DNA of 64,000 nucleotides from Nakamurella sp. A5-74 (lineage in GTDB: Bacteria; Actinomycetota; Actinomycetes; Mycobacteriales; Nakamurellaceae): contig NZ_CP159218.1 in the NCBI RefSeq assembly GCF_040438885.1, positions 1,922,001 through 1,986,000 of the forward strand. The letters are read 5' to 3'. Both the position numbers and the translations under genes were made by a program. The notes under the pieces were generated by a model, which was given only the letters and a program-made list of their open reading frames with translations, was not told where the DNA came from and ran no database searches. Each line of letters opens with the position of its first letter. Position 1 is the first letter of the stretch. Shown one piece after another: positions 48,290 to 58,537 of this stretch.

Positions 48290-50221
48290 TCACAGCCCGA
48301 GGTCGCCCTCGAACTCGGCGCCCTCGATGCGCTTCTTGACTGCCTGCAGGAAGCGGGCAGCATCGGCGCCGTCCACGTTGCGGTGGTCGTACGACAGTGC
48401 CAGGTAGGCCATCGAGCGGATCGCGATCGCGTCGTTGCCATCGACGTCCTTGATCACCACGGGACGCTTGACGATGGCTCCGGTGATGAGGATCGCCGAC
48501 TGCGGCGGGGTGAAGATCGCCGTGTCGAACAGGGTCCCGACACTGCCGGTGTTGGTGACGGTGAACGTGCCGCCGGACAGCTCGTCCGGGCCGATCTTGT
48601 TGTTGCGGGTGCGCGCGGCCAGATCGCCGATCTTGCGCGCAATCCCGGCCAGGTTCAGATCGTCGGCGTTCTTGATCACCGGCACGATCAGCCCACGCGG
48701 GGTGTCGACGGCGATGCCCATGTTGACGTGTCCGTGGTACGTGAGCTCCTTGAGGTCCTCGGACAGGCTGGAGTTCACCACCGGGAAGGCCTTGGCGGCC
48801 TCGATGCCGGCCTTCACGAAGAACGGCAGGAACGTCAGCTTGACGCCCTCGCGTGCCTCGAAGCCCGACTTCGCCCTGGCACGCAGCGCGGCCACCTTCG
48901 TGACGTCCACCTCGATCACCGAGGTGAGCTGCGCGGCGGTCTGCAGCGCGGCCACCATGTTCTTGGCGATCGCCTGTCGGATCCGCGGCGTCTTCTGGGT
49001 GGTTCCGATCAAGGCGCTGGCCGCCTCGTCGGGCTTCGGGACGGACGACCCGGCCGGCGCGTCGGCTGCGGGTGCCGGAGCTGCCGGGGCGGCCGCGGCG
49101 GGTGCTGCCGCGGACTCCTTCGCCGCCTGGGCCGCCTTGACGACGTCCTCCCGACGGATCCGCCCGCCGACGCCGGTGCCGGTGATGCTCGACAGATCGA
49201 CGTCGTTGTCGTGCGCCAACTTGCGGATCACCGGGGTCACGTACGAGCCGCCGGTGTCCTTGGGCGCCAGCGACTGGGTGGGGCTGGCGGCCGGCGACGC
49301 GACCGGGGCTGCCGGGGGAGCGGGCGGTGCGGTGGGTTCGACGTCCTGAATGGTCTCGTCCTCGGCTGCGGGGCCCGCATAGGACGATCCGGCTCCGCCG
49401 GAATCCACAGTCGGCGCCGATGCCGGTGGTGCGGGTGCGGCGGCCGGCTCGGGCTTCAGTTCGGGAGCGGGCTCCGGGGCAGGTTCGGGTTCGGGCTGGG
49501 GCTCGGGCTCGGACTTCTCGGCAGGTGCCGCTCCCGCGGACCCGATGATGGCCAGCTGGCCGCCGACCTCGACCGTGTCGTCCTCCTGGACCGTGATCTC
49601 CAGCAGGGTGCCGGCGACGGGCGACGGCACCTCGGTGTCGACCTTGTCGGTGGACACCTCGAGCAGCGGCTCGTCGACCGCGACCTCGTCACCGACCTGC
49701 TTGAGCCAGCGGGTGACGGTGCCCTCGGTGACCGACTCACCCATCGCGGGCAGCGTCACCGGGGTACCGGAACCACCGGACGGCTTCACATCGGCCGTCG
49801 GCTTCTCGGCAGGAGCCTCGGACTCCGTGCTGGGCGCCTCGGCCGGAGCTGCCTGCTCCGCGGGAGCTGCCTCGGGTTCGGGCTCGGCCTGCTCGGCCGC
49901 GTCGTCGGTCTGTGCCGGCTCCGCCGCTGAGTCGGCGGAATCCCCGTCCGACCCTTCCGATGTCTCGCCACCAGCAGAACCGCTGCCGTCACCGATGATC
50001 GCCAGGTCGGCGCCGACGGCTACGGTCTCGTCCTCGGCGACGAGGATCTTCTCCAGGACGCCCGAGATGGGAGACGGGATCTCGGTGTCGACCTTGTCGG
50101 TCGAGACCTCCAGCAAGGGCTCGTCGACCTCGACGGTGTCCCCCTCCGCCTTGAGCCAACGGGTGACGGTGCCCTCGGTGACGCTCTCGCCGAGGGCCGG
50201 CATCTGCACGGACTGCGACAT
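48290..50221 (-). CDS. sucB: 2-oxo acid dehydrogenase E2, dihydrolipoyl acyltransferase
   Basis: E2 core enzyme of 643 residues that transfers the acyl group from lipoate to CoA. Two lipoyl domains are present, each with STDKVDTE; the first lipoyl-lysine is Lys43. They are joined by Ala/Pro/Glu-rich linkers. The E1/E3-binding domain is [33 protein letters not shown]. The catalytic domain ends with [14 protein letters not shown], whose His and Asp are the active site. Matches actinobacterial DlaT/SucB (Rv2215), shared by pyruvate and 2-oxoglutarate complexes. AGGGAGAA precedes the ATG. lpdA is just upstream. Confidence 0.95.
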   Translation of the reverse strand: MSQSVQMPALGESVTEGTVTRWLKAEGDTVEVDEPLLEVSTDKVDTEIPSPISGVLEKILVAEDETVAVGADLAIIGDGSGSAGGETSEGSDGDSADSAAEPAQTDDAAEQAEPEPEAAPAEQAAPAEAPSTESEAPAEKPTADVKPSGGSGTPVTLPAMGESVTEGTVTRWLKQVGDEVAVDEPLLEVSTDKVDTEVPSPVAGTLLEITVQEDDTVEVGGQLAIIGSAGAAPAEKSEPEPQPEPEPAPEPAPELKPEPAAAPAPPASAPTVDSGGAGSSYAGPAAEDETIQDVEPTAPPAPPAAPVASPAASPTQSLAPKDTGGSYVTPVIRKLAHDNDVDLSSITGTGVGGRIRREDVVKAAQAAKESAAAPAAAAPAAPAPAADAPAGSSVPKPDEAASALIGTTQKTPRIRQAIAKNMVAALQTAAQLTSVIEVDVTKVAALRARAKSGFEAREGVKLTFLPFFVKAGIEAAKAFPVVNSSLSEDLKELTYHGHVNMGIAVDTPRGLIVPVIKNADDLNLAGIARKIGDLAARTRNNKIGPDELSGGTFTVTNTGSVGTLFDTAIFTPPQSAILITGAIVKRPVVIKDVDGNDAIAIRSMAYLALSYDHRNVDGADAARFLQAVKKRIEGAEFEGDLGL

Positions 50222-50245
50222 GTATCTGTTCTCCCTGGTCGGTGC

Positions 50246-50348
50246 TGCTGATGAGTCTGTGCTGCTGACGAGCTGGGCTGCTGACGAGCTGTGCTGCTGA
50301 CGAGCTGTGCTGCTGACGAGCTGTGCTGCTGACGAGCTGTGCTGCTGA
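50246..50348. repeat. 16-bp tandem repeat in the lpdA-sucB intergenic region
   Basis: The unit GACGAGCTGTGCTGCT repeats about five times with one diverged copy (GCTGGGCTG) and a decayed first copy. It fills most of the 145 bp between lpdA and sucB and is transcribed with them. The period of 16 does not preserve a reading frame, so it is not coding. Confidence 0.9.
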
Positions 50349-50366
50349 GGGTTAGGCGGCCGGGTC

Positions 50367-51743
50367 TCAGTGACCGGCGTGCAACGGCTTGCCGGCCATC
50401 GCGAGCATCGACTCGCCCAGGGCCTCGTACTGGGTGGGGTGACCGTGCAGCAGCGGTGCGACGTCCTCCGGGTGGGCTTCCCAGTTGACGATCAGCTGGG
50501 CCTCGCCGAGCAACTCGCCGATCCGGCCACCGATCATGTGGATGCCGAGCACGGGGCCGTCCTTCTCGCGGACGACCTTGATGCCACCGGCGGTCTGCAG
50601 GATGTCGGACTTGCCGTTGCCGCCCAGGTTGTAGGTATAGGTCTCGACCGCGTCCTTGCCGAAGGCCTCGACGGCACCGGCCTCGGTGTATCCGACGGAG
50701 GCGATCTGCGGATCGCAGTAGGTGATCTTCGGAACGTTGCGGTCGGGGATGACGACCGGGTTCATCCCGGCGATCTCCTCAGCGACGAAGATGCCCTGCT
50801 GGAAGCCGCGATGCGCCAGCTGCAGGCCGGGGACGATGTCGCCGATGGCGTACACGTTCGGCAGGTTGGTGTGCAGTCGCTCGTCGGTGATGACGAAGCC
50901 GCGGTCCATCGTGATGCCGGCCTCCTCGAAGCCGCACCCGGCGGTGGCCGCGCCACGACCGACGGCCACCAGCAGCAGATCGGCCTTCAGCTCGTCGCCG
51001 CTCTCCAGGGTGACGGTGACGCCCGAGTCGTCCTGGGTGACGCCGGAGAACCGGGCGCCGGTCTTGAACGCGATCTTGCGTTTGCGGAAGGCGCGCTCCA
51101 GCTGCTTGGCGATCCACGGGTCCTCGGCCGGGACGAGCGAGGGGAGACCCTCGACGATCGTCACCTCGGCGCCGAGAGAGGCCCAGATGGAGGCGAACTC
51201 GACGCCGATCACGCCGCCGCCCAGCACGATGGCCTTCTCCGGGATCCACTGCAGTCCGAGGGCCTGTTCGCTGGTGATGACCCGGCCCTCGATCTCCAGA
51301 CCGGGCAGGCTGCGCGAGTAGGAGCCGGTGGCCAGCACGACGTTCGTCGCGGTGTAGGTGTCGTCGCCGACCTTGACGGAGTTGGGTCCCACGAAGGTCC
51401 CGGTGCCCTCGACGACCTGGATGCCGTGGGACTTGATGATCCCCTGCAGGCCCTTCCAGTGCCGGGTGACGATGTCGTCCTTGTACTTGTGCAGGCCGGC
51501 GATGTCGACGCCGTCGTAGGTGACCTTGAGGCCGACGCCGGCCGCATGCTTGGCCTCGTCGGCGACCTCGGCCGAGTGCAGCAGCGTCTTGGTGGGGATG
51601 CAGCCGCGGTGCAGACAGGTCCCGCCGAGCTTGTCCTTCTCGATCAGCACCACCTTCGAGCCGAGTTCCGAGGCGCGGATGGCAGCGGCGTAGCCGGCGG
51701 TGCCACCGCCCAGGACGATCAGGTCGACGTTCGTGTCCGTCAT
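50367..51743 (-). CDS. lpdA: dihydrolipoyl dehydrogenase (E3)
   Basis: Flavoprotein of 458 residues that reoxidises dihydrolipoate of E2 with NAD+. FAD motif [13 protein letters not shown] begins at residue 12, and the redox disulfide is Cys43/Cys48 in [11 protein letters not shown]. The NAD motif is [19 protein letters not shown], and the C-terminal [12 protein letters not shown] supplies the catalytic His-Glu of the dimer interface. The ATG is preceded by AAGGAG at a long spacing. Same strand and directly upstream of sucB; a tandem repeat separates them. Confidence 0.97.
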   Translation of the reverse strand: MTDTNVDLIVLGGGTAGYAAAIRASELGSKVVLIEKDKLGGTCLHRGCIPTKTLLHSAEVADEAKHAAGVGLKVTYDGVDIAGLHKYKDDIVTRHWKGLQGIIKSHGIQVVEGTGTFVGPNSVKVGDDTYTATNVVLATGSYSRSLPGLEIEGRVITSEQALGLQWIPEKAIVLGGGVIGVEFASIWASLGAEVTIVEGLPSLVPAEDPWIAKQLERAFRKRKIAFKTGARFSGVTQDDSGVTVTLESGDELKADLLLVAVGRGAATAGCGFEEAGITMDRGFVITDERLHTNLPNVYAIGDIVPGLQLAHRGFQQGIFVAEEIAGMNPVVIPDRNVPKITYCDPQIASVGYTEAGAVEAFGKDAVETYTYNLGGNGKSDILQTAGGIKVVREKDGPVLGIHMIGGRIGELLGEAQLIVNWEAHPEDVAPLLHGHPTQYEALGESMLAMAGKPLHAGH

Positions 51744-51942
51744 GGTGTTCGATGCGCTCCTTGCGGTGGTGGGGCGGTGATGCCGTGGGTGTCGGCAGGG
51801 CGCTCGGCGAGGACCGGGTGGGTCCGTTCGCCGAGAGCACCCTCCATCTTGTCATTGGCGCCGCAGAGCAGCACGTCCGGCTCCGGTGCGTTCGCGCAAC
51901 GCTGATCCGGTGCCCGCAACGGTCTCGTCCGACACCCGTTGC

Positions 51943-52260
51943 TCAGCCGTCGAGGACGTCGAGGTGCACGGTGACGGGGTCGCCCAGTTCGATACCCTCA
52001 CGCAGGTACACGGCCTTCTTGATCGGCAGCACGTACGGCGCATCGTCCTTGCCGGGGAAGATCGAGGTCCGCCAGCGACTGCTGCCCACGAGCACCGTCA
52101 CCCTCACCGACCCGAACCCACGGCGCGGCCCGCCGGCGGTCAGGTCGCGGATGTGGTCCGAGAGGTCCTGCGGGAGGGAAACCAGGAACCAGCCCTCCTC
52201 GACGCGGGCATCCCATTTCCACAGCGGCGCGGTGAATGTCGCGCTCAGCGATGCGTGCAT
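51943..52260 (-). CDS. DUF1905 domain protein
   Basis: Protein of 105 residues made of a single DUF1905 barrel: LSATFTAPLWKWDARVEEGWFLVSLP, RRGFGSVRVTVLVGSSRWRTSIFPGKDDAPYVLPIKKAVYLREGIELGDPVTVHLDVLD. The GSVRVTV, RTSIFP, YVLPIKKAVR-like and LGDPV segments are the family core. Function unknown. CAGAAT ends 7 nt before this ATG, so the start is probably leaderless. Divergent from the next small gene. Confidence 0.85.
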   Translation of the reverse strand: MHASLSATFTAPLWKWDARVEEGWFLVSLPQDLSDHIRDLTAGGPRRGFGSVRVTVLVGSSRWRTSIFPGKDDAPYVLPIKKAVYLREGIELGDPVTVHLDVLDG

Positions 52261-52406
52261 GGTCGACATTCTGACCGGCCACCACGACACCGGCCGGCGG
52301 CCCCGGCGGTTGCGGCCCAGTGAGCGACCCGACTGCCCTGCGACGCGCTCGCGGCAATTGCCTCGATCAGCCGGTTCCGCCGGGCCCGTACGGCAGGATG
52401 TCCGTC

Positions 52407-52751
52407 ATGGGGTGGTTTGCACGCAGGAAGAAGTCGTCGCAGTCGACGTCCGAGCGACGGCAGAGCACAGACGCGCTCACCGAGTGGTTGCTCGCGCACC
52501 GCGGGGTCGAGGCCTACGTCGAACCGAAGACCGCCTTCACCGAGAACACCGTCGTGCTGATCGCGCACGACGGCGAGTTCATCCGTCGCCGGACTCCCTC
52601 GCCCGAGGCGGCCAAGCAGTTCGCGCGGAAACACGGCATCCCGATCTACGACGCGACCGTGGTCGGCTATCCGCAGCGCATGCGCGACTTCTCGCGCAGA
52701 CAGACCATCCTGCGGCAGCGTCAGGAGCGCGGCGAGGCCGTCGGCGACTGA
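52407..52751 (+). CDS. conserved actinobacterial protein of unknown function
   Basis: Small basic protein of 114 residues: a cationic N-terminus ARRKKSSQSTSERRQSTD, then ALTEWLLAHRGVEAYVEPKTAFTENTVVLIAHDGEFIRRRTPS, then EAAKQFARKHGIPIYDATVVGYPQRMRDFSRRQ. I recognise this pattern (WLLAHRGVEA.VEPKT and GYPQRMRD) from many actinobacteria but know no function for it. CAGGAT ends 7 nt before the ATG at 52407, so the transcript is probably leaderless; an ATG 9 nt upstream is possible. The zinc-finger gene follows 38 bp downstream with its own promoter. Confidence 0.8.
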   Translation: MGWFARRKKSSQSTSERRQSTDALTEWLLAHRGVEAYVEPKTAFTENTVVLIAHDGEFIRRRTPSPEAAKQFARKHGIPIYDATVVGYPQRMRDFSRRQTILRQRQERGEAVGD

Positions 52752-52789
52752 ACCGGGTGCTCGCTGCGGCGAGGACTACCGTCGAAATG

Positions 52790-53185
52790 GTGCCGGTCGC
52801 AGGAGAGAAGACGTGCGCGACCTGTGGTCGCCGGATCACCTGGCGCAAGAAATGGGCCGACAGCTGGGACGAGGTCAAGTACTGCTCGCAGAGGTGCCGC
52901 ATCCGCCGTCCGACGAGCGTCGATGCCGACCTCGAGCGGTCCATCCTGGACCTGCTGGCGCAACGGAAACACGACGCCACCATCTGCCCGAGCGAGGCGG
53001 CGCGCGCGGTCGGCGGCGACGCCTGGCGGGACCTGATGGAGCCCAGCCGGCAGGCTGCTCGTCGACTGGTGGCGCAGGGACGGATCGAGATCGTCCAGCG
53101 CGGGAAGGTGGTCGATCCGTCGACTGCCAGAGGCCCCATCCGGTTGCGGTCGACCGACGATCCGGGCAACCCGGCCACGTCCTGA
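52790..53185 (+). CDS. DUF2256-DUF3253 fusion protein
   Basis: Protein of 131 residues. The N-terminal DUF2256 zinc finger has CATCGRRITWRKKWADSWDEVKYCSQRCR with four cysteines. The C-terminal DUF3253 winged helix has ERSILDLLAQRKHDATICPSEAARAVGG and RRLVAQGRIEIVQRGKVVDPSTARGPIRLR. The architecture is known across bacteria, suggesting nucleic-acid binding. TACCGT ends 7 nt before the GTG at 52790, which argues for a leaderless GTG, with ATG 52787 as the alternative. It lies just upstream of the G6PDH gene. Confidence 0.85.
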   Translation: MPVAGEKTCATCGRRITWRKKWADSWDEVKYCSQRCRIRRPTSVDADLERSILDLLAQRKHDATICPSEAARAVGGDAWRDLMEPSRQAARRLVAQGRIEIVQRGKVVDPSTARGPIRLRSTDDPGNPATS

Positions 53186-53294
53186 TCCGCCGGCCGGGTG
53201 TCGCCCGCCGGCCCGTTGGGCATGGGACGGACGGTCCCGCCCGCGCGGCGCGGACCGTCGAGTCCGCGAACCACACCAGCGAAAGTGGAGAACA

Positions 53295-54725
53295 TTGGCA
53301 GCCGAGCAGCACCCGCGCGAGCGCCGCGACAGTGCCCAGGGGACCGGCCAGGACGGTGGAACGGCGCTGATCGTGTTCGGCGCGTCCGGCGACCTGTTCG
53401 AACGTCTGCTGGTACCCGGTCTGGGGACGCTGCTGCGCACCGAGTCGGCCCCGTCCGTCAGGTTGATCGGCACCGGCCGGAGCGAGGTCTCCGACGACGA
53501 GTGGCGGGACAAGGTCTCCGCGTCGTTGCTGGCTGATGACGAACAGGATGCCCACCCGGCAGCGATCGACGATGTACTCCGCTCGACGAGGTACCTCCAG
53601 GGCGACCCCACCGAACCGCAGCATCTACGGGATCTGCTGGACGCCGCCGACGGCCGCACCCCGGTGCTGTATTTCGCCCTGCCACCGGCGGTGGTCGACG
53701 ACATCGTGGGTGCGCTCGAAGACGTCGATCTCCCGGCGGACACCGTGCTGGCCTTCGAGAAACCGTTCGGTACCGACGCCCGATCCGCTGCGGCACTCAC
53801 CGAGAAGGTGCATGCACTGGTCCCCGAGGATCGGGTGCATCGCACGGACCACTTCCTGACCCGCTCCCAGGTACGTGGCCTGCTCGGACTGCGCTTCGCC
53901 AGCGGTCTGCTGGGTCCGGTCTGGAGCAGCGAGCACATCAACTCCGTCGAGATCGTCTATGACGAGACGCTGGCCCTGGAGGGTCGGGCGCAGTACTACG
54001 ACGGCGCCGGCGCCCTGGTCGACATGATCCAGAGCCATCTGCTGCAGGTGCTCGCCCTGATCACGATGGAACGGCCTGATCTGCTGGAGCCGACCGCGTT
54101 CCGCGACCGCATCAGCGAAGTGCTGGCTGCCACGACGATTGCGGGCGACGACCCGCAGGCCTCGACCCGGCGGGGGCGGTACGTCGCCGGCGAGGTCGAG
54201 GGCAAGCAGGTTCCCGGCTATCTCGAGGAGGACGGCGTCGAGAAGGACAACGACACCGAGACCCTTGCGGTCATCCAGGTCGCCGTGGACACCGACCGGT
54301 GGCGCGGCGTTCCCATCCTGCTGCGCTCGGGCAAGGCCATCGGAGATCCACGTCAGGAGATCAGGGTCGAGTTCCGCGTGCCGGAGCAGACCATCGACGG
54401 GCTGGGCGAGCAGACGGCGCCGTCGGTGCTGCGCATTCCGCTCAAGGACGGCGACGCGAGCCTCGAACTGCCGATCACCTCGGCCGACAACCCGGTGCGG
54501 GTGGCGAAGCTGGAGATGTCCGGCCCGCCCCCCAGCGGACAGCTCGACCCGTACGGTGCGGTGCTGGCAGGTGTGCTGAACGACGATCCGCTGTTCTCGG
54601 TCCGCGAGGACGCCGCAGTCCGCTGCTGGGAGATCATCGAGCCGGTGCTGCGGGCGTGGCAGGCCGGCGAGGTCCCGATGGACGACTACCCGGCCGGCAG
54701 TGCCGGACCCGACAGCTGGACCTGA
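53295..54725 (+). CDS. glucose-6-phosphate dehydrogenase family protein, divergent
   Basis: G6PDH-family enzyme of 476 residues oxidising glucose 6-phosphate to 6-phosphogluconolactone. NAD(P) motif GASGDLFERLLVPG, EKPFG in AFEKPFGTD, and QYYDGAGALVDMIQSHLLQ, whose His is the catalytic base, are present. The substrate signature is RTDHFLTRS where the family has RIDHYLGKE, so the lysine is replaced by arginine and Gly-Lys-Glu by Thr-Arg-Ser. Activity or cofactor may therefore differ. TTG start with a GTGGAG site. Followed by repeats and a terminator. A true zwf may be elsewhere. Confidence 0.85.
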   Translation: MAAEQHPRERRDSAQGTGQDGGTALIVFGASGDLFERLLVPGLGTLLRTESAPSVRLIGTGRSEVSDDEWRDKVSASLLADDEQDAHPAAIDDVLRSTRYLQGDPTEPQHLRDLLDAADGRTPVLYFALPPAVVDDIVGALEDVDLPADTVLAFEKPFGTDARSAAALTEKVHALVPEDRVHRTDHFLTRSQVRGLLGLRFASGLLGPVWSSEHINSVEIVYDETLALEGRAQYYDGAGALVDMIQSHLLQVLALITMERPDLLEPTAFRDRISEVLAATTIAGDDPQASTRRGRYVAGEVEGKQVPGYLEEDGVEKDNDTETLAVIQVAVDTDRWRGVPILLRSGKAIGDPRQEIRVEFRVPEQTIDGLGEQTAPSVLRIPLKDGDASLELPITSADNPVRVAKLEMSGPPPSGQLDPYGAVLAGVLNDDPLFSVREDAAVRCWEIIEPVLRAWQAGEVPMDDYPAGSAGPDSWT

Positions 54726-54733
54726 CCCCGAAG

Positions 54734-54882
54734 TTCGCGGACCTGACGGTCGTTTGGTCGCCACGTTCGCGGTCGTGACGGTCGTTTGGTCGCCACGTTC
54801 GCGGACCTGTCGGTCGTTTGGTCGCCACGTTCGCGGACCTGACGGTCGCTGGGACCCGACGTTCGCGGTGGTCATGGTCGGT
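54734..54882. repeat. 32-bp tandem repeat after the G6PDH gene
   Basis: The unit TTCGCGGACCTGACGGTCGT plus TTGGTCGCCACG repeats three times almost exactly, then a diverged copy and a partial fifth. The repeats begin 8 bp after the stop codon. The 54726-55139 gap otherwise holds the terminator and no gene. Confidence 0.88.
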
Positions 54883-55073
54883 ACGACTCGGATCCGCGCC
54901 TCCGGGAATCATTTCCGGCATCCGGTCGTTGATCAGGTCGGCGGCCCTGGACATGCCCCGGGTACCACCCCTTTCGCCGCTACGAGCGGCCACGTGCCGA
55001 GAGGCGCACTGGCAGGGCCGTCGCCGACAAGAGTGTTCGTGGACCCAGGTTCACCAACGCCGCGGTCGACAAT

Positions 55074-55116
55074 GCACGGAGCCGCCGGACATCAGTCCGG
55101 CGGCTCCGTGCGTTTT
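55074..55116 (+). terminator. Rho-independent terminator, perfect 17-bp stem
   Basis: Perfect stem GCACGGAGCCGCCGGAC with complement, 4-nt loop ATCA, then GTTTTC on the plus strand. It lies 350 bp after G6PDH and 24 bp before the end of convergent pepA. The stem also serves the minus strand, but without T run there. Confidence 0.85.
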
Positions 55117-55139
55117 CGGGGTACTCCCGAGGGATCAGC

Positions 55140-56630
55140 TCACCGTGCGGCGAGATCGGCCAGCGTCGCGAGCAGCGTGCGGACCGGAACCCCGGTACCA
55201 CCCTGGGTGGTGTAGCCGTAGGTCGCGCCGCCGTTGAACGCCGGCCCGGCCACGTCCAGATGAGCCCACTGCACGCCGTCGGCGACGAAGTGGCCGAGGT
55301 AGTGACCGGCTACCAGCATTCCGCCGTAGCGGTTGTTCGAGATGTTCTGCAGATCAGCGAGGTAGGAGTCCAGCCCCTCGCGCAGGTGTTCCGGCAACGG
55401 CATCGCCCAACCGTCCTCGCCGCACTCCCGCGCCAGCTCGGCGACCCGGTCACGGAGTTCGTCGGTTCCCATCACGCCCATCGTGCGGTCGCCGAGCGCG
55501 ACCAGCTGGGCGCCGGTCAGGGTGGCGGTCTCCAACAGGTAGTCCGGCCCGTCCTCACAGGCCCGGACGATCGCGTCGGCCAGCACGATGCGACCCTCGG
55601 CGTCGGTGTTGAGGATGTGCGAGGTCGTCGCCTGCTGACCGCGCGGGGCGTAGTGGGTGATGACGTCGCCCGGTCGGTAGGCGCTCCCGGAGGGCAGGTT
55701 CTCGGCGAGCGGGACGGTGGCGGTCACCGCGATCGGCAGGCCGAGCGCCGCGGCACCGATCACCGTGGCCACCACGGCGGCGGCGCCGGCCATGTCGGAG
55801 GTCATGTCCGGCATACCGGGCCCCGGCTTGATGGAGATGCCGCCCGAATCGAAGGTGATGCCCTTGCCCACCAAGGCGACCGAGGTCCTGGCCCCGCGCG
55901 GCGCATAGCTGATCCGCACCAGGCGCGGCGGCCGGACGGAACCGGAGCCGACCGCGAGGATGCCGCCGTAGCCGCCCTTGGCCAACGCCTTCTCGTCGAG
56001 CACCTGCACCTTGAGCCCGGCCGTCTCGGCGGCGGCACGGGCCCGCTCTGCGAACGACGCGGGGAACAGATCGTTCGGGGCGGTGTTCACCAGGTCCCTT
56101 GCCAGCAGGACACTTTCGGCGGTGACGACCGCGCGCTGCAGCTCGTCCTTCGCTGCCTTGGCCGCGCTCGGGACGACGAGCCGGACGGTCCGCACCGCGG
56201 CCTTCCTCGCACCCTTGTAGGCCTCGAACTGGTAGGAGCCCAACAGCAGACCCTCGGCGGTCGCCGTCAGGTCGACCGCCGACAGCGTGGTTGCCACCGT
56301 GCGCAGTCCTGCCACCGCCCTGGCAGCCACCCCCGCAGCTCGTCGAACTCGTTCCGGGGTCAGCTTCTCCACCTCGCCGAGGCCGACCAGGACCAGCCGA
56401 TCCGCAGCGACCAGGTCGCCGCCCGGCAGTGTCGCGACGTCGCCCGGGCGACCGGTGAGTCCGGCCAGGGCGGCGGCATCGGTGATCGCCTGCCACGGCG
56501 ACTCGGGGGTCGGTTCGTGGGTCAGCAGCGGCCCTTCGGCGCTGGCGTGCACGCCGACGATCAGGGCATCGGCTTTGATCCCGGCAGGGGCGGAGGTGGT
56601 CAACGAGAGGGTGGTGGTGCTGCTCGGCAC
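55140..56630 (-). CDS. pepA: cytosol aminopeptidase (leucyl aminopeptidase, M17)
   Basis: Zinc/manganese aminopeptidase of 496 residues, usually hexameric. Metal and catalytic residues lie in [30 protein letters not shown] and the signature NTDAEGR. The N-terminal macro-like domain precedes them. Length is normal for PepA/PepB. GTG start with AGGAGACGCGCCC upstream is the strongest signal; the open frame extends further but is Ala/Pro-rich. Its neighbourhood beside gcvT and ilvE is conserved in mycobacteria (Rv2213). It stands alone, divergent from the SRPBCC gene. Confidence 0.95.
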   Translation of the reverse strand: MPSSTTTLSLTTSAPAGIKADALIVGVHASAEGPLLTHEPTPESPWQAITDAAALAGLTGRPGDVATLPGGDLVAADRLVLVGLGEVEKLTPERVRRAAGVAARAVAGLRTVATTLSAVDLTATAEGLLLGSYQFEAYKGARKAAVRTVRLVVPSAAKAAKDELQRAVVTAESVLLARDLVNTAPNDLFPASFAERARAAAETAGLKVQVLDEKALAKGGYGGILAVGSGSVRPPRLVRISYAPRGARTSVALVGKGITFDSGGISIKPGPGMPDMTSDMAGAAAVVATVIGAAALGLPIAVTATVPLAENLPSGSAYRPGDVITHYAPRGQQATTSHILNTDAEGRIVLADAIVRACEDGPDYLLETATLTGAQLVALGDRTMGVMGTDELRDRVAELARECGEDGWAMPLPEHLREGLDSYLADLQNISNNRYGGMLVAGHYLGHFVADGVQWAHLDVAGPAFNGGATYGYTTQGGTGVPVRTLLATLADLAAR

Positions 56631-56794
56631 GGGCGCGTCTCCTGGGGTGGTGGTCGGCTGCTGCTCGATCTCTGGGACGAGCGGGTGGTCCGGCACGACG
56701 ATAGTCCCGTCCGCCGCAGGTGGTGGTGCGACCGGCGCAGCGTCCGGCGCACAGGACGGCCGTCCGTCCACGGCGCGCCGCGTACGTTCGAACG

Positions 56795-57304
56795 ATGCCC
56801 CGCACGCTGAGCGTCTCCGACTCGATCGTCATTGCCGCCGAGCCCCAGGAGCTGTACGACCGGATCAGTGATCCGACGGCGATGGGTTCGTGGAGCCCGG
56901 AGAACCAGGGCGCCGTCGTCGACGGTCATGATGCGGGATCGCCGACCGGCACGGTGGTCGGGACGTCGTTCGTCGGCACGAATCGGCGCGGCAGGGCGAC
57001 CTGGGTGACGCGGTGCACCGTGACCGCCGCGGATCCGGGCCGTCGATTCGCCTTCCGGGTCCACCGGATCGGCCTGCGCACGCCGCGCTTGAACGCGTCG
57101 ATCGCCAGTTGGGAGTACCGCTTCGACGCGGACCCCACCGGCGGCACCCGGGTCGTCGAGGTCTGGACGGACGACCGTCGCTGGCCGGACGCGCTCGCCG
57201 CCGTGTTCGACCGGATCGCCACCGGCGGAAGCTCGTTCGCCGACTTCCAGCGACGGAACATCGCCTCGACGCTGAAGCGGTTGAAGGCGGTCTTCGAGGG
57301 CTGA
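56795..57304 (+). CDS. SRPBCC (START-like) family protein
   Basis: Protein of 169 residues with a polyketide cyclase/START-type hydrophobic-pocket fold. It starts with [35 protein letters not shown], the classic SRPBCC N-terminus, followed by [53 protein letters not shown] and a C-terminal helix [14 protein letters not shown]. Ligand unknown. TACGTT ends 6 nt before the ATG, so the transcript is probably leaderless. gcvT follows 85 bp downstream with its own -10. Confidence 0.85.
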   Translation: MPRTLSVSDSIVIAAEPQELYDRISDPTAMGSWSPENQGAVVDGHDAGSPTGTVVGTSFVGTNRRGRATWVTRCTVTAADPGRRFAFRVHRIGLRTPRLNASIASWEYRFDADPTGGTRVVEVWTDDRRWPDALAAVFDRIATGGSSFADFQRRNIASTLKRLKAVFEG

Positions 57305-57389
57305 GCGTCATCCGGCGTGCCGGGATCGCCGCGGCGGCGGGTCGGCTGAACCGTGCATGTCGGACTGCGCGGGCGATACGGTGGGCGCC

Positions 57390-58511
57390 ATGTCCCCAGC
57401 GTCCGAACCGCTCGCACTCCTGCACTCGCCCCTGCACGCGTCCCACGTCGCGCTGGGCGCGACGATGGCGCCGTTCGGTGGCTGGGAGATGCCCATCCAG
57501 TACCAGGGCGGTGGCGTCATCGCCGAACACACCGCGGTCCGCGAAGCGGTCGGTATCTTCGACGTCTCGCATCTGGGCAAGGCCACCGTCACCGGGCCGG
57601 GTGCTGCCGCGTTCGTCAACGCGACGCTCTCGGCCGATCTGCGGAAGATCGGGCCGGGTCAGGCTCAGTACACCTTGTGCTGCACCGGGACCGGGGGAGT
57701 GACCGACGATCTCATCGCCTACCTCGTCTCGGATGACGAGGTCTTCCTGGTGCCGAACGCCGCCAACACCGCGAAGGTCGTCGCTGCCCTGCAGGGGGTC
57801 GCGCCCGAAGATGTCGAGGTGCTCGACCGGCACCGTGAGTACGGCGTGATCGCCGTCCAGGGTCCGCAGTCGGCGGCGGTCCTGTCCGCGGTCGGGCTGC
57901 CGACCGAGCTGGGTTACATGTCGTGGCAGGACGCCACCTACGAGGGTCTCCCGGTGCGCGTCTGCCGCACCGGCTACACCGGCGAGCGGGGTTATGAGTT
58001 GCTTCCGGCGTGGGACGTCGCCCGGCCGCTGTGGGACGCGCTGCTGGTCGCTGCTGCGCCCCTGGGTGGTCGCGCCGCTGGGCTCGGTGCCAGGGACACC
58101 CTGCGGACCGAGATGGGCTACCCGCTGCACGGTCAGGACCTGTCGACCGAGATCACCCCGGTCCAGGCCCGGGCCGGCTGGGCGGTCGGCTGGAAGAAGG
58201 ACGCATTCTTCGGCCGGGACGCCCTGATCGCCGAGAAGACCGCCGGACCGACCAGGACACTGCGCGGTCTCGTCGCCCTGGACCGCGGCATCCCCCGGGC
58301 CCACCAACAGGTCAAGGGCCCCGACGGGCGCGCGCTCGGCGAGATCACCTCCGGTACGCACTCGCCCACCCTCGGCAAGGGGATCGCGTTGGCATTGATC
58401 GACACCGCTGCGGGGATCCAGGACGGCGACGAGCTGATCGTCGACGTCCGCGGTCGTCCGCTCCGCGTGCAGGTGCAGGCGCCGCCCTTCGTGGAGTCGC
58501 ACGTCCGCTGA
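57390..58511 (+). CDS. gcvT: glycine cleavage system T protein (aminomethyltransferase)
   Basis: Tetrahydrofolate-dependent aminomethyltransferase of 373 residues, moving the methylene of glycine from H protein to [63 protein letters not shown] and [13 protein letters not shown] are the family signatures; [20 protein letters not shown] closes the active site. TACGGT ends 7 nt before the ATG, so the transcript is probably leaderless and cannot carry a glycine riboswitch. Neither gcvP nor gcvH is nearby. Next gene is ilvE, as in mycobacteria (Rv2211c, Rv2210c). Confidence 0.96.
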   Translation: MSPASEPLALLHSPLHASHVALGATMAPFGGWEMPIQYQGGGVIAEHTAVREAVGIFDVSHLGKATVTGPGAAAFVNATLSADLRKIGPGQAQYTLCCTGTGGVTDDLIAYLVSDDEVFLVPNAANTAKVVAALQGVAPEDVEVLDRHREYGVIAVQGPQSAAVLSAVGLPTELGYMSWQDATYEGLPVRVCRTGYTGERGYELLPAWDVARPLWDALLVAAAPLGGRAAGLGARDTLRTEMGYPLHGQDLSTEITPVQARAGWAVGWKKDAFFGRDALIAEKTAGPTRTLRGLVALDRGIPRAHQQVKGPDGRALGEITSGTHSPTLGKGIALALIDTAAGIQDGDELIVDVRGRPLRVQVQAPPFVESHVR

Positions 58512-58537
58512 CGGTCGTCGTGCGGCGAACCCGACGC

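Noticed and set aside
50246-50348. CRISPR array
   Set aside because: Units are contiguous 16-mers without unique spacers, and no cas genes are nearby.
54734-54882. CRISPR array
   Set aside because: The 32-bp units abut each other without spacers; it is a minisatellite.
54700-55215. Small gene between G6PDH and pepA
   Set aside because: Open frame made largely of the 32-bp repeats and the terminator hairpin; no start signal or family.
57305-57389. Glycine riboswitch upstream of gcvT
   Set aside because: The gap is only 85 bp and the -10 hexamer lies 7 nt before the start codon, so no leader RNA exists to hold a riboswitch.
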